Assembly: GCA_943737045.1 (NCBI GenBank)
Contig: CALSFV010000295.1
Span: 196,501 to 260,500 of the forward strand
DNA: 64,000 nucleotides
Origin: Parapristionchus giblindavisi
Taxonomy: Eukaryota > Nematoda > Chromadorea > Rhabditida > Diplogasteridae
Direction of reading: 5' to 3'
The notes beneath the pieces were generated by a model, which searched no databases, was not told the DNA's origin, and saw nothing but the letters and a program-made list of their open reading frames with translations. Position numbers and translations under genes: made by a program. Below are positions 1-10,602 of the stretch, piece by piece. Position 1 is the first letter of the stretch. Each line of letters starts with the position of its first letter.

Positions 1-2038
1 TTGTATGGCTAACATAGGTAGTAGAATCATAGGAGGTATAGAGCTTAATATCGTCAGCATATGCTTGAATGAAAACGGCAGAAAGATTTGTGATTGAGGA
101 GGAAATATCAGCGATGTACAGGATAAACAGAATAGGGCCAAGAACAGACCCCTGAGGGACTCCAGAGAGAACAGGAAAACTATCAGAGAATAAATCATCT
201 AAGCGAACAGAAAACGTGCGATCAGTAAGGAAAGAGATAATCCATGACAAGAGTTGTCCGGATATACCGTAATGAAAGCACTTATCGATTAATTTAGAGA
301 AAGGGACGCTATCAAAGGCACGAGAGAAATCAAGATAAGCCACGTCAATAGATTCCTTACGAGAAAGTGCAGAGGACCAGTCATTTTCACATTGAAGTAG
401 ATTGGTAACAACAGATGCACCACTTCTAAAACCATGTTGATAATCCGGGATAATGTTACATGAAACAAGATAAGGGACAAGTTTTGTTTTCACCAAACGT
501 TCCATGGTCTTAGATGCAGCAGACAAGATAGAGATAGGCCTATAAGAGGAAGGGGAGCTATGATCTTTGCCAGGTTTGGGCAAAGGCGTGATAAGTGAGT
601 GTTTCCATATTTTAGGAACAGATCCGGAGATAATGCTAAGATTGTAGATATCACAAAGCGGGAGTGCAAGAGAAGAAGCGCACTTGGAGAAAATTATTTG
701 AGGAATAGAGTCAGCACCCATAGACCCTGATGGTTTAAGTTTCTTGAGGGCTTTGTGAACTTCAAATGGGAGGAAAGATATATTAGATAGAGAAGGAGAC
801 TGAGAGGAATAGGGATTATGAGGGAAAGATAGAGGAATACCATTGTCAATCGTGAAACTAGAAGCAAATTCACTAGCCAGAAAATTTGCTTTTTCATAAG
901 TGCCAGTGAAGGATTCACCAGAGTTATTAATGAGAACCTTAGGAGATATTGATTTAGGACGAGTGAGTGAGGAGATATGTCTATAAAGATCTTTGGAGCG
1001 AGATAACTTTTTGCGCTCACAAAACTTGTTCCATTTATTGATTTGTTTCAAAAGGTTATTACTGCATTGGTCATAGAGATTGCGAACGACTGGTATGTGA
1101 ATCTTTGGAAAGAGAGCCAAACGATGAGATATGAGCTTTCGAATATGGGAAGGATATGATTGGATAGAGGAACGAGGAGTACGGTATGGCACAAATCGAT
1201 CGATAGCACCATGTATCGTAACCATGAAAGAATCATAGACAGAATCAATATCAGGACAATCAGAGAAGAGTGCGAACCAATCAATCGAGTCTAGATAAGC
1301 AGATAGAGCGTCATAATCAGTACGAGCATAATCACGAATGAGAGATTGGGCAGGAGGAATAGTGTCAAAAGATACTGTAAAAGAAATGCCAGAATGGTCA
1401 CAAGAAGGAAATGATGGGATAACTGTAGCAGAGGGGATTACTGTGGGATCGGATGAGAGCAACCAATCGATAGATCTACTGTTACGAGTGGGAAGACTAC
1501 AACAATGTGATAAATCAGATGAATTGACAAACGAGTGAAGTGAACGATCAGAAGGTGTGGTGGGTGGTGTAAGAGAATCGGAGTTAAAGTCACCACAGAT
1601 AACTATGGGGAAAGGTGAGGAAGCAACGATATCGGACAAAAGAGACACAAGTGAATCAGTCTGAGAAAGTGAATAATTGGGAGGTCTGTAAACGAGGCAA
1701 AGACGGAAAAATGAGGATGTAGGGGATTGAATATCGATTGAAAGGACTTCTAGAGTAGGGGTAGAAATGGGAACAACAGTGAAAGATAAATGGTCTCTAA
1801 TAACAAACGCAATTCCACCACCGCGAGATTTTCGGTCGAGGCGGACTACAGTATATGGGAGATGGCCAGTAATAAGAGAGGACGGATAACGAGATGATAG
1901 CCAAGTCTCTGTCAACAATACAATATCAGGTTGGGTAGTAGACAGATATGAACGAAATTCAGAAAGTTTGTTAACCAATGATCTGATGTTATAATACGAA
2001 CAATTCAGTGTCAGAAAGGGACTAGCTAGTGTGCCTAT
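1..2038 (-). CDS. LINE retrotransposon ORF2 (endonuclease + reverse transcriptase), 3' part outside window
   Basis: I read this frame codon by codon from 2095 to position 1 and found no stop, so about 680 residues are open. The N-terminal half is an APE-type endonuclease: LNCSYYNIRSL near 1990, LLTETW near 1910, RKSRGGGIAF near 1820, CGDFNSD near 1600 and a CDHSG motif near 1400. The reverse transcriptase follows: QHGFRSGASV near 430, AYLDFSRAFDSVP near 320, GVPQGSVLGPILF near 150 and the catalytic YADD at 50-61. The layout is that of Jockey/CR1-type LINEs, which nick the target and prime cDNA synthesis in situ. No ATG lies between the upstream stop at 2096 and the first endonuclease motif, so translation probably depends on coupling or frameshifting from ORF1, whose stop overlaps at 2035-2037. 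The intact frame suggests a young copy. The 3' end, tail and target duplication lie left of the window. Confidence 0.9.
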   Translation of the reverse strand, partial: MGTLASPFLTLNCSYYNIRSLVNKLSEFRSYLSTTQPDIVLLTETWLSSRYPSSLITGHLPYTVVRLDRKSRGGGIAFVIRDHLSFTVVPISTPTLEVLSIDIQSPTSSFFRLCLVYRPPNYSLSQTDSLVSLLSDIVASSPFPIVICGDFNSDSLTPPTTPSDRSLHSFVNSSDLSHCCSLPTRNSRSIDWLLSSDPTVIPSATVIPSFPSCDHSGISFTVSFDTIPPAQSLIRDYARTDYDALSAYLDSIDWFALFSDCPDIDSVYDSFMVTIHGAIDRFVPYRTPRSSIQSYPSHIRKLISHRLALFPKIHIPVVRNLYDQCSNNLLKQINKWNKFCERKKLSRSKDLYRHISSLTRPKSISPKVLINNSGESFTGTYEKANFLASEFASSFTIDNGIPLSFPHNPYSSQSPSLSNISFLPFEVHKALKKLKPSGSMGADSIPQIIFSKCASSLALPLCDIYNLSIISGSVPKIWKHSLITPLPKPGKDHSSPSSYRPISILSAASKTMERLVKTKLVPYLVSCNIIPDYQHGFRSGASVVTNLLQCENDWSSALSRKESIDVAYLDFSRAFDSVPFSKLIDKCFHYGISGQLLSWIISFLTDRTFSVRLDDLFSDSFPVLSGVPQGSVLGPILFILYIADISSSITNLSAVFIQAYADDIKLYTSYDSTTYVSHT

Positions 2039-2571
2039 TTTGAGGGGGGAGAGCGGGCAGCAGCCTTCTTCTTGTCCTTGGCAGCCTGGAGGTCCTTACG
2101 AGAGATGATGGCCCCGTCGAAGATGGCGATATCCTCCCCACGACCCCGACGCTCCTTCGCCTCTCTTCTCACCTCATATGCCTCCCTTCGCTGCTCAGCA
2201 GTCAGGGATGGTCTTACATATACGGTCGAGAAGGTCGGGTTGGAGCGTACGAGATGGGAGGACTTCAGGAATGCCTGCTGACCGCTCTTACTGGGAAACA
2301 TGACCTTGACCTTGCGCGGGTGAGGCGCACGGCCACTCTCATTCTCCCTCCTGGCTCCCATGCGGAATACACACAGGGGTTCCATCTCGACCCCAGTGAG
2401 ATCGAGTATTTGAGTGACCTTCACGTGGTCCTCTTTCACTCGCTCACTCGGGATCTCAGAGATAGATTCCGCCAGAGGATATGTGTCATTTAACGATTTA
2501 TTTTCTCTTAATATTACTTTATTCACTTTCATTATTATGAAATAGTCAATTCCTCTCGTTCGTTCTAGCAT
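2035..2571 (-). CDS. LINE ORF1 fused at its N terminus to a host terminal exon
   Basis: A 178-residue frame. From about residue 32 on it is a basic ORF1-type protein (GARRENESGRAPHPRKVKVM, then a charged region rich in R, E and K ending KKKAAARSPPSK). This fits a nucleic-acid-binding ORF1p that coats LINE RNA. The first ~31 residues are not LINE sequence. Positions 2479-2620 match 34976-35100 in block B, where no LINE is present, and there they encode the last exon of the Fn1-like gene. Similarity stops at 2478/2479, which I take as the 5' truncation point of the LINE. A one-base loss relative to block B removed the host stop codon, so the frame runs into ORF1. The annotated start at 2571 is therefore accidental. 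The LINE-derived part is about 2035-2478. Confidence 0.65.
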   Translation of the reverse strand: MLERTRGIDYFIIMKVNKVILRENKSLNDTYPLAESISEIPSERVKEDHVKVTQILDLTGVEMEPLCVFRMGARRENESGRAPHPRKVKVMFPSKSGQQAFLKSSHLVRSNPTFSTVYVRPSLTAEQRREAYEVRREAKERRGRGEDIAIFDGAIISRKDLQAAKDKKKAAARSPPSK

Positions 2572-2911
2572 GAAGTTTCAGCCGCACGAGCTTAAATTAA
2601 TCCATGATTAAAAAAATCTAGAAAAAAAAATACTTACTAATTTCCATTTTAAATGTGTTGTCAGTCCATCTACAAAGAAACTCATTTCCATTCTTTGTGA
2701 ATGTTTGATCATCCGTGTAGACTTTCTCTCCATCGGTACAACCAATATTGAGCGTATAAAAGCTTGTTTTATTTGAAGAAGAGACTATTTCTTGTTTTGC
2801 ATGGTTCAGAATCTATGCCGATCTCTTTTATATATCAAATAGCGTGCGGCGAAGGTCAGCCGGGTTAGGTGAGAGGCAGCGGAGAGACAATCGAGAGTTT
2901 GGTGAGATCTA

Positions 2912-4647
2912 CAGTATAGGTCAAAAGTCATGGGACACTTTTTCATTTTTTTATAACTTTTCAACCAGGAAAGCAATCAAGCTGATCTTTTGAGGCAATG
3001 TACAGAATTTATCAAGGAATACAACCATGATGTGGTGGTGTAATTAAATCAGTTCACTGCTGCGTAGTGATGACGCAATCGAGGTACACTTTTTTGAAAA
3101 TTTTTATTTCTTTAGTGAAAAGTCCTGTTCTTCAGAAACATTTTGAGAGTGGAGACACACACTAGGGCTGCACAATCACACAATCCGGAATGGCTCCGAC
3201 TCCGATTCCAGGCAGCAGCAGGGTCGCAACTTTGACCCCCAAAATTTATAACTGAACTTCTAGATGTGCTAACGACCCGTTCTATGAGTTAAAATGATGC
3301 TAGTGGCTTGTAATGTTTATCCCCAGATTACGGTAGTCATAGCTCGTCATTTGCCCTCAGGGCACAAAATAATTTTTTGTTGGAAGGACCGATTTTGAGA
3401 CCCTACTGTTCAGAGGCAGTTCTTCTAAAATTATGGTTCCTGTGCAAGTAGCTTTGCAATGTATCATATATTCATTTCCCTTATTTTGGTTTAGTTCCGA
3501 TTCCTTTCAGATCCGTTGCAAAAGTTATGCTGAGGTCCCCCAAAATTTATAACTGAACTTCTAGATGTGCTAACGACCCGTTCTATGAGTTAAAATGATG
3601 CTAGTGGCTTGTAATGTTTATCCCCAGATTACGGTAGTCATAGCTCGTCATTTGCCCTCAGGGCACAAAATAATTTTTTGTTGGAAGGACCGATTTTGAG
3701 ACCCTACTGTTCAGAGGGCAGTTCTTCTAAAATTATGGTTCCTGTGCAAGTAGCTTTGCAATGTATCATATATTCATTTCCCTTATTTTGGTTTAGTTCC
3801 GATTCCTTTCAGATCCGTTGCAAAAGTTATGCTGAGGTCTACTCGGTTTCAGCGATCAAAGATCAAAATCCAAAGATCAAAGATCGGAGTTCAGCAATAG
3901 TGTAAAAATTTTTGTGAACATCTCTAACATGCATAGGTGCTTTGCAAATAAGATATTTCGTCAATAGAGGCCCAGGGATGAGAGCAGTAAGAGAGAAAAC
4001 ACAAGAGCGCGCACCGAGTAGACCTCGGCATAACTTTTGCTGCGGGTTTGAAAGGAATCGGAACTTAACCAAAATAAGGGAAATAAATCTATGATACATT
4101 GCAAAGCTGCTTGCCAAGGAACCATAATTTTAGAAGAACTGCCCTCTGAACGGTAGGGTCTTAAAATCAGTCCTTCCAAAAAAAATGTTTTTTATGCCCT
4201 GAGGGCAAATGGCGAGCTACGACTACCATATTGTGGGTATAAACATGTCTGGCCACTAGCATCATTTTGGCACTTAGAACGAGTCGTTAGCACATCTAGA
4301 AGCTGAGTTGTAAATTTTCGGAGTCCAAGTTGCGACCCTGCTGCTGCCTGGAATCGGATTCGGAGCCATTCCGGATTGTGTGATTGTGCAGCCCTAGTGT
4401 GTGTCTCCACTCTCAAAATGTTTCAGAAGAACAGGACTTTTCACTAAAGAAATAAAAATTTTCAAAAAAGTGTACCTCGATTGCGTCATCACTACGCAGC
4501 AGTGAACTGATTTAATTACACCATCACATCATGGTTGTATTCCTTGATAAATTCTGTACATTGCCTCAAAAGATCAGCTTGATTGCTTTCCTGGTTCAAA
4601 AGTTATAAAAAAATGAAAAAGTGTCCCATGACTTTTGACCTATACTG
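2912..4647. mobile_element. Tc1/mariner-type non-autonomous fold-back element, TA target duplication
   Basis: Ends are CAGTATAGGTCAAAAGTC and its reverse complement, each flanked by TA (2910-2911 and 4648-4649). The arms pair almost completely (about 2912-3845 with 4017-4647), apart from a 301-bp tandem duplication in the left arm and a loop of roughly 170 bp. The CAG...CAAAAGT tip resembles Tc1-like termini. No transposase is present. It lies inside another MITE, so it is the younger of the two. Open frames inside (for example 3678-3905) fall in arm sequence and do not look coding. Confidence 0.85.
3236..3838. repeat. 301-bp tandem duplication inside the fold-back left arm
   Basis: The stretch starting CCCCCAAAATTTATAAC at 3236 recurs at 3537 and runs to 3838. 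The only difference I saw is GAGGCAG against GAGGGCAG. The right arm has a single copy, so the duplication arose after the palindrome formed. Confidence 0.9.
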
Positions 4648-5392
4648 TAGCCTTTGAGCGACTTCCGTTCTTTAGAGCCCGTTTGTCATTTTCTTACGCA
4701 AGTACATTTTATACGCACAATATTCATATCATTATGTATACTTCAATTTAGCAATTGATTGAATGAATACCTTTTTGGGAGCTGAACAATATTTCGTCAC
4801 TATCATATTGAATTCCAAGGCCCATCGAACCATACTCTTCTGACAAAATAATCCATGACTCTTCGGGAAGTATTATTTTATCATCTCCTCTACGAGTATT
4901 GCATCCTGAAATACTCTTTATTTTAGGTGAATAAGTAATTTGCAGTTTTATCTCTTCTTTAATGTTTTCAATCAATATACATAATCATCAATATACCTAT
5001 CTTCTCGTTTTTGATCCGTTTAGAGAAGAATAATATATTATATTTTATTTAAAAAAAAACTATTTTTCATAATCCGCGTAAAGCTTTGGATCATTTCGTT
5101 ACCATAAAATACTTGTTTTCCGTTTTCATCGTCGATTACATAGTACCAATCAGGATAATCAGGATGAGGGTAAGGTTCTAAATTAACGATCTATTTTAGT
5201 TGATCATAACAAATATCGATTACTTGATTATGCATGAATTAATGATACTGTAGTGGATAGAATTAGGATACTTATCCATCCGAACATAGTGAAATGAAAA
5301 TGAAAGAAATGATGTGGACAGTAAAGCAGAATGGAAAAGCGAGGAAGATAGATTGGAAGGAATCGTCCGTACTTTTATATGAATAATGTAGT

Positions 5393-5673
5393 ATTGACCG
5401 TATAAAATACACTTGTATATTTGGTACGAGAGTAACCAACCACTCCCACAAGCGATTTTCTTGTTTTGCATGGTTCAGAAACTATGCCGATCTCTTTTAT
5501 ATATAATATAGCGCGCGGCGAAAGTTCAGCTGGGTTAGAGAGAGGCAGCGGAGAGAGAATCAAGAGGCGGGGCGAGATGTAGAAGGCTACATCTCGCTCG
5601 CCTCTCGATTGTGACTTCCGTTCGTTAGCACCATTTGTCATTTTCTTATGCAAGTACATTTTATACGCACAAT
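5393..5673. mobile_element. MITE of the ATTGASCGTATAAAA family
   Basis: Ends are ATTGACCGTATAAAATA at 5393 and ATTTTATACGCACAAT ending at 5673. The body shares GCGCGCGGCGAAAGTTCAGC and TTCGTTAGCACCATTTGTC with the copies at 2747-4721 and 32590-32837. Confidence 0.75.
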
Positions 5674-5880
5674 AGTCATAAATTTATGAGAAGAAATAAA
5701 GAATATCTCAAAGAGAAAATGAGATGATCGAATGGCCTATTTTATTGAGATAAATGCTTGCATTGCCTCTGTTGATACCAATTGTGCAGGATTCGGGAGA
5801 GTTACAGTGTGGAACGTTTACTTTTTTTCTCAAAATATAATACAACGCTCAAAACAGTGAAAATAGGTTGATATTAACTA
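5674..5880. other. AT-rich spacer, no feature seen
   Basis: No open frame, splice pair or repeat recognised between the MITE and the next fold-back element. Confidence 0.5.
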
Positions 5881-6312
5881 GGGAATGGTTTTTGTGATGG
5901 TTGAAATTACGGTTAGTGACCTACATAGCGAAGATCAGCGTGGTCGACTTAGTAAGAATCAACTTTCAAAAGTTGCGATTTATCGATTTTTTGAACGAAA
6001 TCCGTCGCATATCCGCCGCACGAAAGACAGCCAAAAAAGATTTTTTGGACTTGATTTCCATTGAAACAGCACTTTTTTGCTGGAACTACCATGCAGACAT
6101 AAAATGCCGTCGGGGGAATCGAACTCATGTTCAAAAAGTGAAAGAACACAAAAAATGCAACTTTTTTGCTGTCTTTCGTGCGGCGGATATGCGACGGGTT
6201 TCGTTCAAAAAATCGATAAATCGCAACTTTTGAAAGTTGATTAAGTCGAAAATGCTGATTATCGCTATGTAGGTCACTAACCGTAATTTCAACCATCACA
6301 AAAACCATTCCC
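5881..6312. mobile_element. Palindromic MITE, 432 bp, TA target duplication
   Basis: Inverted ends GGGAATGGTTTTTGTGATGG and its complement, flanked by TA at 5879-5880 and 6313-6314. The arms pair over most of their length and include CGATTTTTTGAACGAAA with its complement. The unpaired centre (about 6050-6150) contains GAGTTCGATTC on the minus strand, close to a tRNA B box, but I found no A box at tRNA spacing. Frames on both strands here are arm sequence, not genes. Confidence 0.85.
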
Positions 6313-7522
6313 TAGTAAGAAGATACGTTATGGAAAGAATACTTAAAAAAAGAACTTTAAGACAAATTATAAATATTACTCAGTTCGTTGCCTCGCGTTC
6401 TTGTATCACATCGTCATGTTGTCTGGTGGCATATACAAATGTTGTATAGAGAAAGTGTGAGAATTCCCGAATGCGTATGTGAAATTTTTGCGGCATAAAT
6501 CATTCCGGGCCCGCATCCTCAGAAGGAAACGAGGGGGGGGGATTGCGGGTCCCCTATCCCGAATAGCCAACTCTAGTACCTGTTTGTATTGAAAGTCCCT
6601 TCGAAGCAGTAGCGGATGAAATGCCAAGTGCAATACGATAGTCTAAATAGGTGTGCACTAAATGAAATATGACGCGTTACCTCAACCCATCTCAAAGGTA
6701 CATTATTTGTGTGCGTTGTGGCAGTCCCACATTACTATCCTCGATGAATATAGATAGAAAGGAGAATGCGCCCTCTTATTATACTAACCGAGTGCTGTAA
6801 TCATATTGTTATGCACTGTTTAAAGTTTATTTTTGACAAATAAAGAATTTTTCTTCCATCATTTGAAAACTCTTTCATCTTTTTTTTCATTTCACGACTC
6901 GGTATTCTTTTAAAATTATGTATGTAGTCTTCGTTATTCCTATTGTTTCCTCTCACTCACAAAGCTAACAATAAATATATAAATAATGTCTTAATTGTGA
7001 ATTATTTTCGATTCTTTTCCGTGTCTATCCATGTATTTCTCGCCGTGAATAGATTGTATTGATTATGATCGATATTCCATAGTGATACATAGAGAGTTCT
7101 CTTTTCTTATTCTCTTCTCTTTTTCTCTAGTCTCTCAGTCTCAAATTCTCTAGAATCGTCTCATTAATTCCCATATAGATAAGAAATTTTTGGGGGTGTA
7201 TTTTAAATTATTTGCAGTGCTTAAATCACTCGTTTCTTCATCGCTTAACCGTGAACAACAAAGCAAAATGTAGAATATTCTACCATAAATAATGTCTAAT
7301 ATACTTATAAGTAACTTCTAATATACTATGGAATGTGTAAGTAATTATTCGGATAAATATAATATTATACGGTTGATTCATGGTATTTGGATTTTCGACT
7401 TTTTCAGAACCAGGAAACTTATAAATCAAACAATTTCGGTGTATGGTATTCGAAATTAAAGGTCATTGATCCAATCGAGATTACACTCAACTTTGTGCGA
7501 TAAATTCGCATTTTCCATTACT

Positions 7523-7620
7523 TAGCCTCTCTCAATGGCCTCTTCATTGTGAAAACTATTTATCTGTTCTGTAACAACGAGAAAGCATTGCGCGTCCAAG
7601 AGACCTTTGAGAGAGGTTGC
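7523..7620. mobile_element. Short palindromic MITE, CTCTCAATGG family
   Basis: CCTCTCTCAATGGCCTCTTC at the left pairs with AGAGACCTTTGAGAGAGG at the right across an AACAACGAGAAAGC loop. Related copies lie at 41755-41860, 47750-47875 and 48395-48516. Confidence 0.65.
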
Positions 7621-7626
7621 GCTCAC

Positions 7627-7846
7627 TTTCTCTGGTATTTCAAAACTTAAAGTCTACTTGCACTTTTACTTTAGTAGACTTGTAAGTCTTCTTCAAGTGA
7701 AACGTAAGTCTACTTAAAGTGAGATGCAAGCATACTTATAGTTAAAAGTGAAAAAGTGACGTCACTCACTTTAAGTTTACTTAAAGTGAACTTCAAGTAA
7801 GTGACGTATTTTAAGTAGACTTTAAGTTTTGAAATACCAGAGTTAA
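7627..7846. mobile_element. Palindromic MITE built from AAGTCTACTT repeats
   Basis: Ends are CTCTGGTATTTCAAAACTTA and its complement near 7846. The interior is a chain of AAGTCTACTT / AAGTGAACTT motifs in both orientations, including TGACGTCA-like sites. A shorter version is at 41865-41975 in block B and a remnant at 50630-50705. Confidence 0.7.
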
Positions 7847-8420
7847 GCATTGATGCCATGAGGAAAACATATCTTATTCCAGATACTACCTGGAATGATG
7901 ACTACAATTGTTTCAATGGAAGTCTTGCGAGTGAAGAGGTACACTGTATTCTTATTTCGATACTAAAATTATATGTGTAAAACGGAACGAATCCTACGTG
8001 AAGTGCAGCTACAAATATATTTTTTGAGCTTTTCGATACATAAGACAAGAAATTTTTTGAAAGAAGACAAGGCTTTGCACAGTTTTTTTATTATTCTCCG
8101 AAAACGAAAAAAACTCGTCTCTGTCTGAAGAGTAGCATGTCTGTCCTACACATTTTTTGTGAAAGAATAACTATTTTTCGGAAAATTATTTTGTACTCTA
8201 AAGCTCTAAAATACGTTTCAGAATCGTGCGACGAACTCTGCAGTGTGTTTTGAATGCTACAGATGATGTTCGGCAAAGATTCATCGTATACGGACTATGA
8301 CGTAGAAATACGGTAATACAATACAATACAATACAATACATTATCCTTTCAGCGCATTAAATGCAGAAGGGACCAAAACAGGGGAGGGGGGAATCTTCTT
8401 ATCCACAAGATTAATACTTT

Positions 8421-8805
8421 AATATAATCATAATAATATTTATACGTATTCATGAATAAACTGTGAAACGTGTGATAGAAGAAAAAGAACGAAATGAATC
8501 GATAAACGAAAATGATGATGCTAACGATAATGAATTGCTCACAGGTTAAAGAGTAGAATAATGGACGAATCTTTGGAATGATGGAGACTAAACATAATTG
8601 GTTAGGGAAACTCTATTTGATTGCCAGGTTGTACCAAAAGTCTTGCCGCTCTAGGAAAGAAGCTGTAATGTCTATAATTAAATCTAGATCCGGGGTTGTT
8701 AAAGTTGAGTCTGTTTCGTGTGGTATAAGGGCGAAAATAGTGGGATTTTTTATTGGAGATTTTAAATTTTCCTCTAAGAAGGAAAATATAAAATCTAAAA
8801 TATTT
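8421..8805. other. 385-bp insertion present only in block A
   Basis: Block B reads straight from ATACTTT into CGTCTCTGAAAG near 42555. Block A has 385 extra bases between the same flanks. TTT at both edges could be a short target duplication. The content is AT-rich with one 78-codon frame (8578-8814) that resembles nothing I know and extends past the insertion edge, so I do not call a gene. It could equally be a deletion in block B. Confidence 0.55.
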
Positions 8806-9202
8806 CGTCTCTGAAAGAATTTAACTCCGTTCAAGAAAACGAACGGTAATAATACGGTAATACGGTAATAACAATAAGGAAAATATGATATTTTTGTATC
8901 TCCTAGTTGAATACACTCTCTCGACGTTGTGTTCCCTAACTGGCAGATAAAGTGGGGGGGGTCGTTTAAAGATCTCCTCGAATGTTAATTTTGTGAATAA
9001 CATATCGATTAGGCATGCGATGAGAAATTAGCATTCTCATTCAACAATCCCTTAGCGCCTTTTAATTGGTTAAACAATGAAGAATAATGCTATATTTTGC
9101 TAGATAGGCGAAGTTTATTGGAGTAAAATATTTATTATAAGTCATTGCGAAATCAATCAAAGCCCTCCACTCCCATCTCGATTGATTTATAATGCGTTGT
9201 TA

Positions 9203-9292
9203 CATTTGCCTTACGTGCCTACGCCCCCCCCCCGTCGCATCCCCGGGGCGACGGAGGGGGTTACGGCGTAGGCGCGTAAGGCAAATGTAACG
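9203..9292. repeat. Short GC-rich palindrome (MITE-like)
   Basis: TTACATTTGCCTTACGTGCC pairs with its complement around a CCCCGTCGC...CGACGG core. The same palindrome is at 42946-43042 in block B, so it predates the block duplication. Confidence 0.7.
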
Positions 9293-9380
9293 CGATGCAT
9301 AACCTTGACTTTTTTCTGATTCAGGAAATCGGCTTCACCAAAAAGCAGAAGATGGATTCGATCGTAGTTGATCCTCTTAA

Positions 9381-10602
9381 GAGAGACTATCTGACTCAGT
9401 GAACATATTTTGCTTATGGCTTGGCACTTGGCCAAAAAGTGATATGAACCGATCGGGCCCAAATCGTGCACAGTTGTAGTATGGGCTGACATAAGCTTGC
9501 ACACGAAGTTTGGGTTCGTCATATCTGCACCTTCGCTAAATAACGTAAGTTCGATGAAGTGGCATCGAAATTTCAAAGTTTGCGGATTCATTCGATATAT
9601 GTATACGATGAAGGGCAATAGTAAGCAGGTACATTCCACCAAGTATCATCCCGATCCAACACCGTGAGACCAAGAAAAATAATTAAAAAGTCCGGTCTGG
9701 GGCCCATAAAATGTTTGTATTATTTTTCCTGCAATTGCCTATCGGTGAGGGTCTTTTTTTATTTCTTCAATTTGACGAGTATTCATTAGTGTAACTACTA
9801 TGTGAAAATGAACTAAAACACAATCGTGGAAGTTTGCCTTATTCCCGAAAAAACACAACTAATTCACCTTTTTATCGCGAACTGAGACGATAAAGGGTGT
9901 GCCACCTACTGTAATGCAAAGGCGGAAATTCAAAAATCGTCAATCACTGTTTGTTTTCATTCGATTTCGGTATTATATTAATGTTTTTCTTTTATTATTT
10001 GTTTGTTGTATGAATATCTGAGGTGTAATATGACGGTATTTTCGAAAAAAACTATGAATTTTGAATTTCCGAATATGCATAACCGTAACCGGCATATGCT
10101 TATTCGGTCAGTTCGCGATAAAAAGGTGAATTAGTTGTGGTTTTTCGGGAATAAGGCAAACTTCCACGATTGTGTTTTAGTTCATTTTCACATAGTAGTT
10201 ACACTAATGAATACTCGTCAAATTGAAGAAATAAAAAAAGACCCTCACCGATAGGCAATTGCAGGAAAAATAATACAAACATTTTATGGGCCCCAGACTG
10301 GACTTTTTAATTTTTTTTCTTGGTCTCACGGTGTTGGATCGGGATGATACTTGGTGGAATGTACCTGCTTACTATTGCCCTTCATCGTATACATATATCG
10401 AATGAATCCGTAAACTTTGAAATTTCGATGCCACTTCATCGAACTTACGTTATTTAGCGAAGGTGCAGATATGACGAACCCAAACTTCGTGTGCAAGCTT
10501 ATGTCAGCCCATACTACAACTGTGCACGATTTGCGCCCGATCGGTTCATATCACTTTTTGGCCAAGTGCCAAGGGAATGCCACTTGAGCCAGATAGTCTC
10601 TC
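9381..10602. mobile_element. 1.2-kb fold-back element with TTAA (or CTTAAG) target duplication
   Basis: Long inverted arms (about 9381-9885 and 10110-10602) begin GAGAGACTATCTGACTCA and end with the complement. The element is flanked by TTAA on both sides (9377-9380, 10603-10606), or CTTAAG if one more base is counted on each side. Block B has the empty site: GATCCTCTTAAGAAACATTG near 43110. So this element inserted into block A after the duplication. TTAA targets are typical of piggyBac-type elements; no transposase is present. The 143-codon minus frame at 9211-9642 crosses the boundary and is not a gene. Confidence 0.85.

Larger units (their letters stand above)
2747..4721. mobile_element. 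MITE of the ATTGAGCGTATAAAA family, split by a larger element
   Basis: The ends read ATTGAGCGTATAAAA at 2747 and TTTTATACGCACAAT ending at 4721, which are imperfect inverted repeats. Without the 1736-bp insertion at 2912-4647 it would be about 240 bp, like the sister copies at 5393-5673 and 32590-32837. The body carries the shared GGCGAAGGTCAGCCGGGTTA and CGACTTCCGTTC segments. It sits directly against the former splice acceptor of the Fn1-like pseudogene exon. Confidence 0.75.
2519..5287 (-). pseudogene. Fn1-like (MIG-18-like) secreted protein gene, block A copy, decayed
   Basis: Exons match the block B gene one for one and have nearly the same lengths: signal-peptide exon 5224-5287 (64 nt), 5103-5177 (75 nt), 4771-4905 (135 nt against 129), 2638-2742 (105 nt) and terminal exon from 2564. 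All junctions are phase 1. Breaks: the codon after the predicted signal peptide is TAA at 5228-5230, where block B has GAA. The acceptor of the 2638-2742 exon reads TG instead of AG at 2744-2743, where a MITE abuts. The second-domain cysteine is lost (YDSDEI where block B has YHYICE). The terminal exon is frameshifted. The intron between 4771 and 2742 holds a MITE with a 1.7-kb element inside it. Fn1-like domains in nematodes are small cysteine-paired extracellular modules. The parent was probably a secreted protein; this copy should not make one. Confidence 0.75.
6550..9380. repeat. Block A, tandem unit 1 (counterpart of 40545-43110)
   Basis: This stretch repeats in direct orientation in block B at about 40545-43110, and in more diverged form at 11280 and 43850, so the unit exists four times. 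Shared landmarks are GTAGCGGATGAAATGCCAAG, GGTGTGCACTAAATG, a CCCTCTTATT block, a TTTTCAGTGCTTAAATCACTC-like block and the ATACA microsatellite at 8312-8342. It contains decayed Fn1-like gene remnants, several MITEs and a 40-codon plus-strand frame starting near 7858, also present in block B but with amino-acid changes. I see no intact gene. Confidence 0.75.

Noticed and set aside
5901..6308. Two frames of 110 and 119 codons on opposite strands
   Set aside because: Both lie within the 432-bp palindromic MITE and mirror each other.
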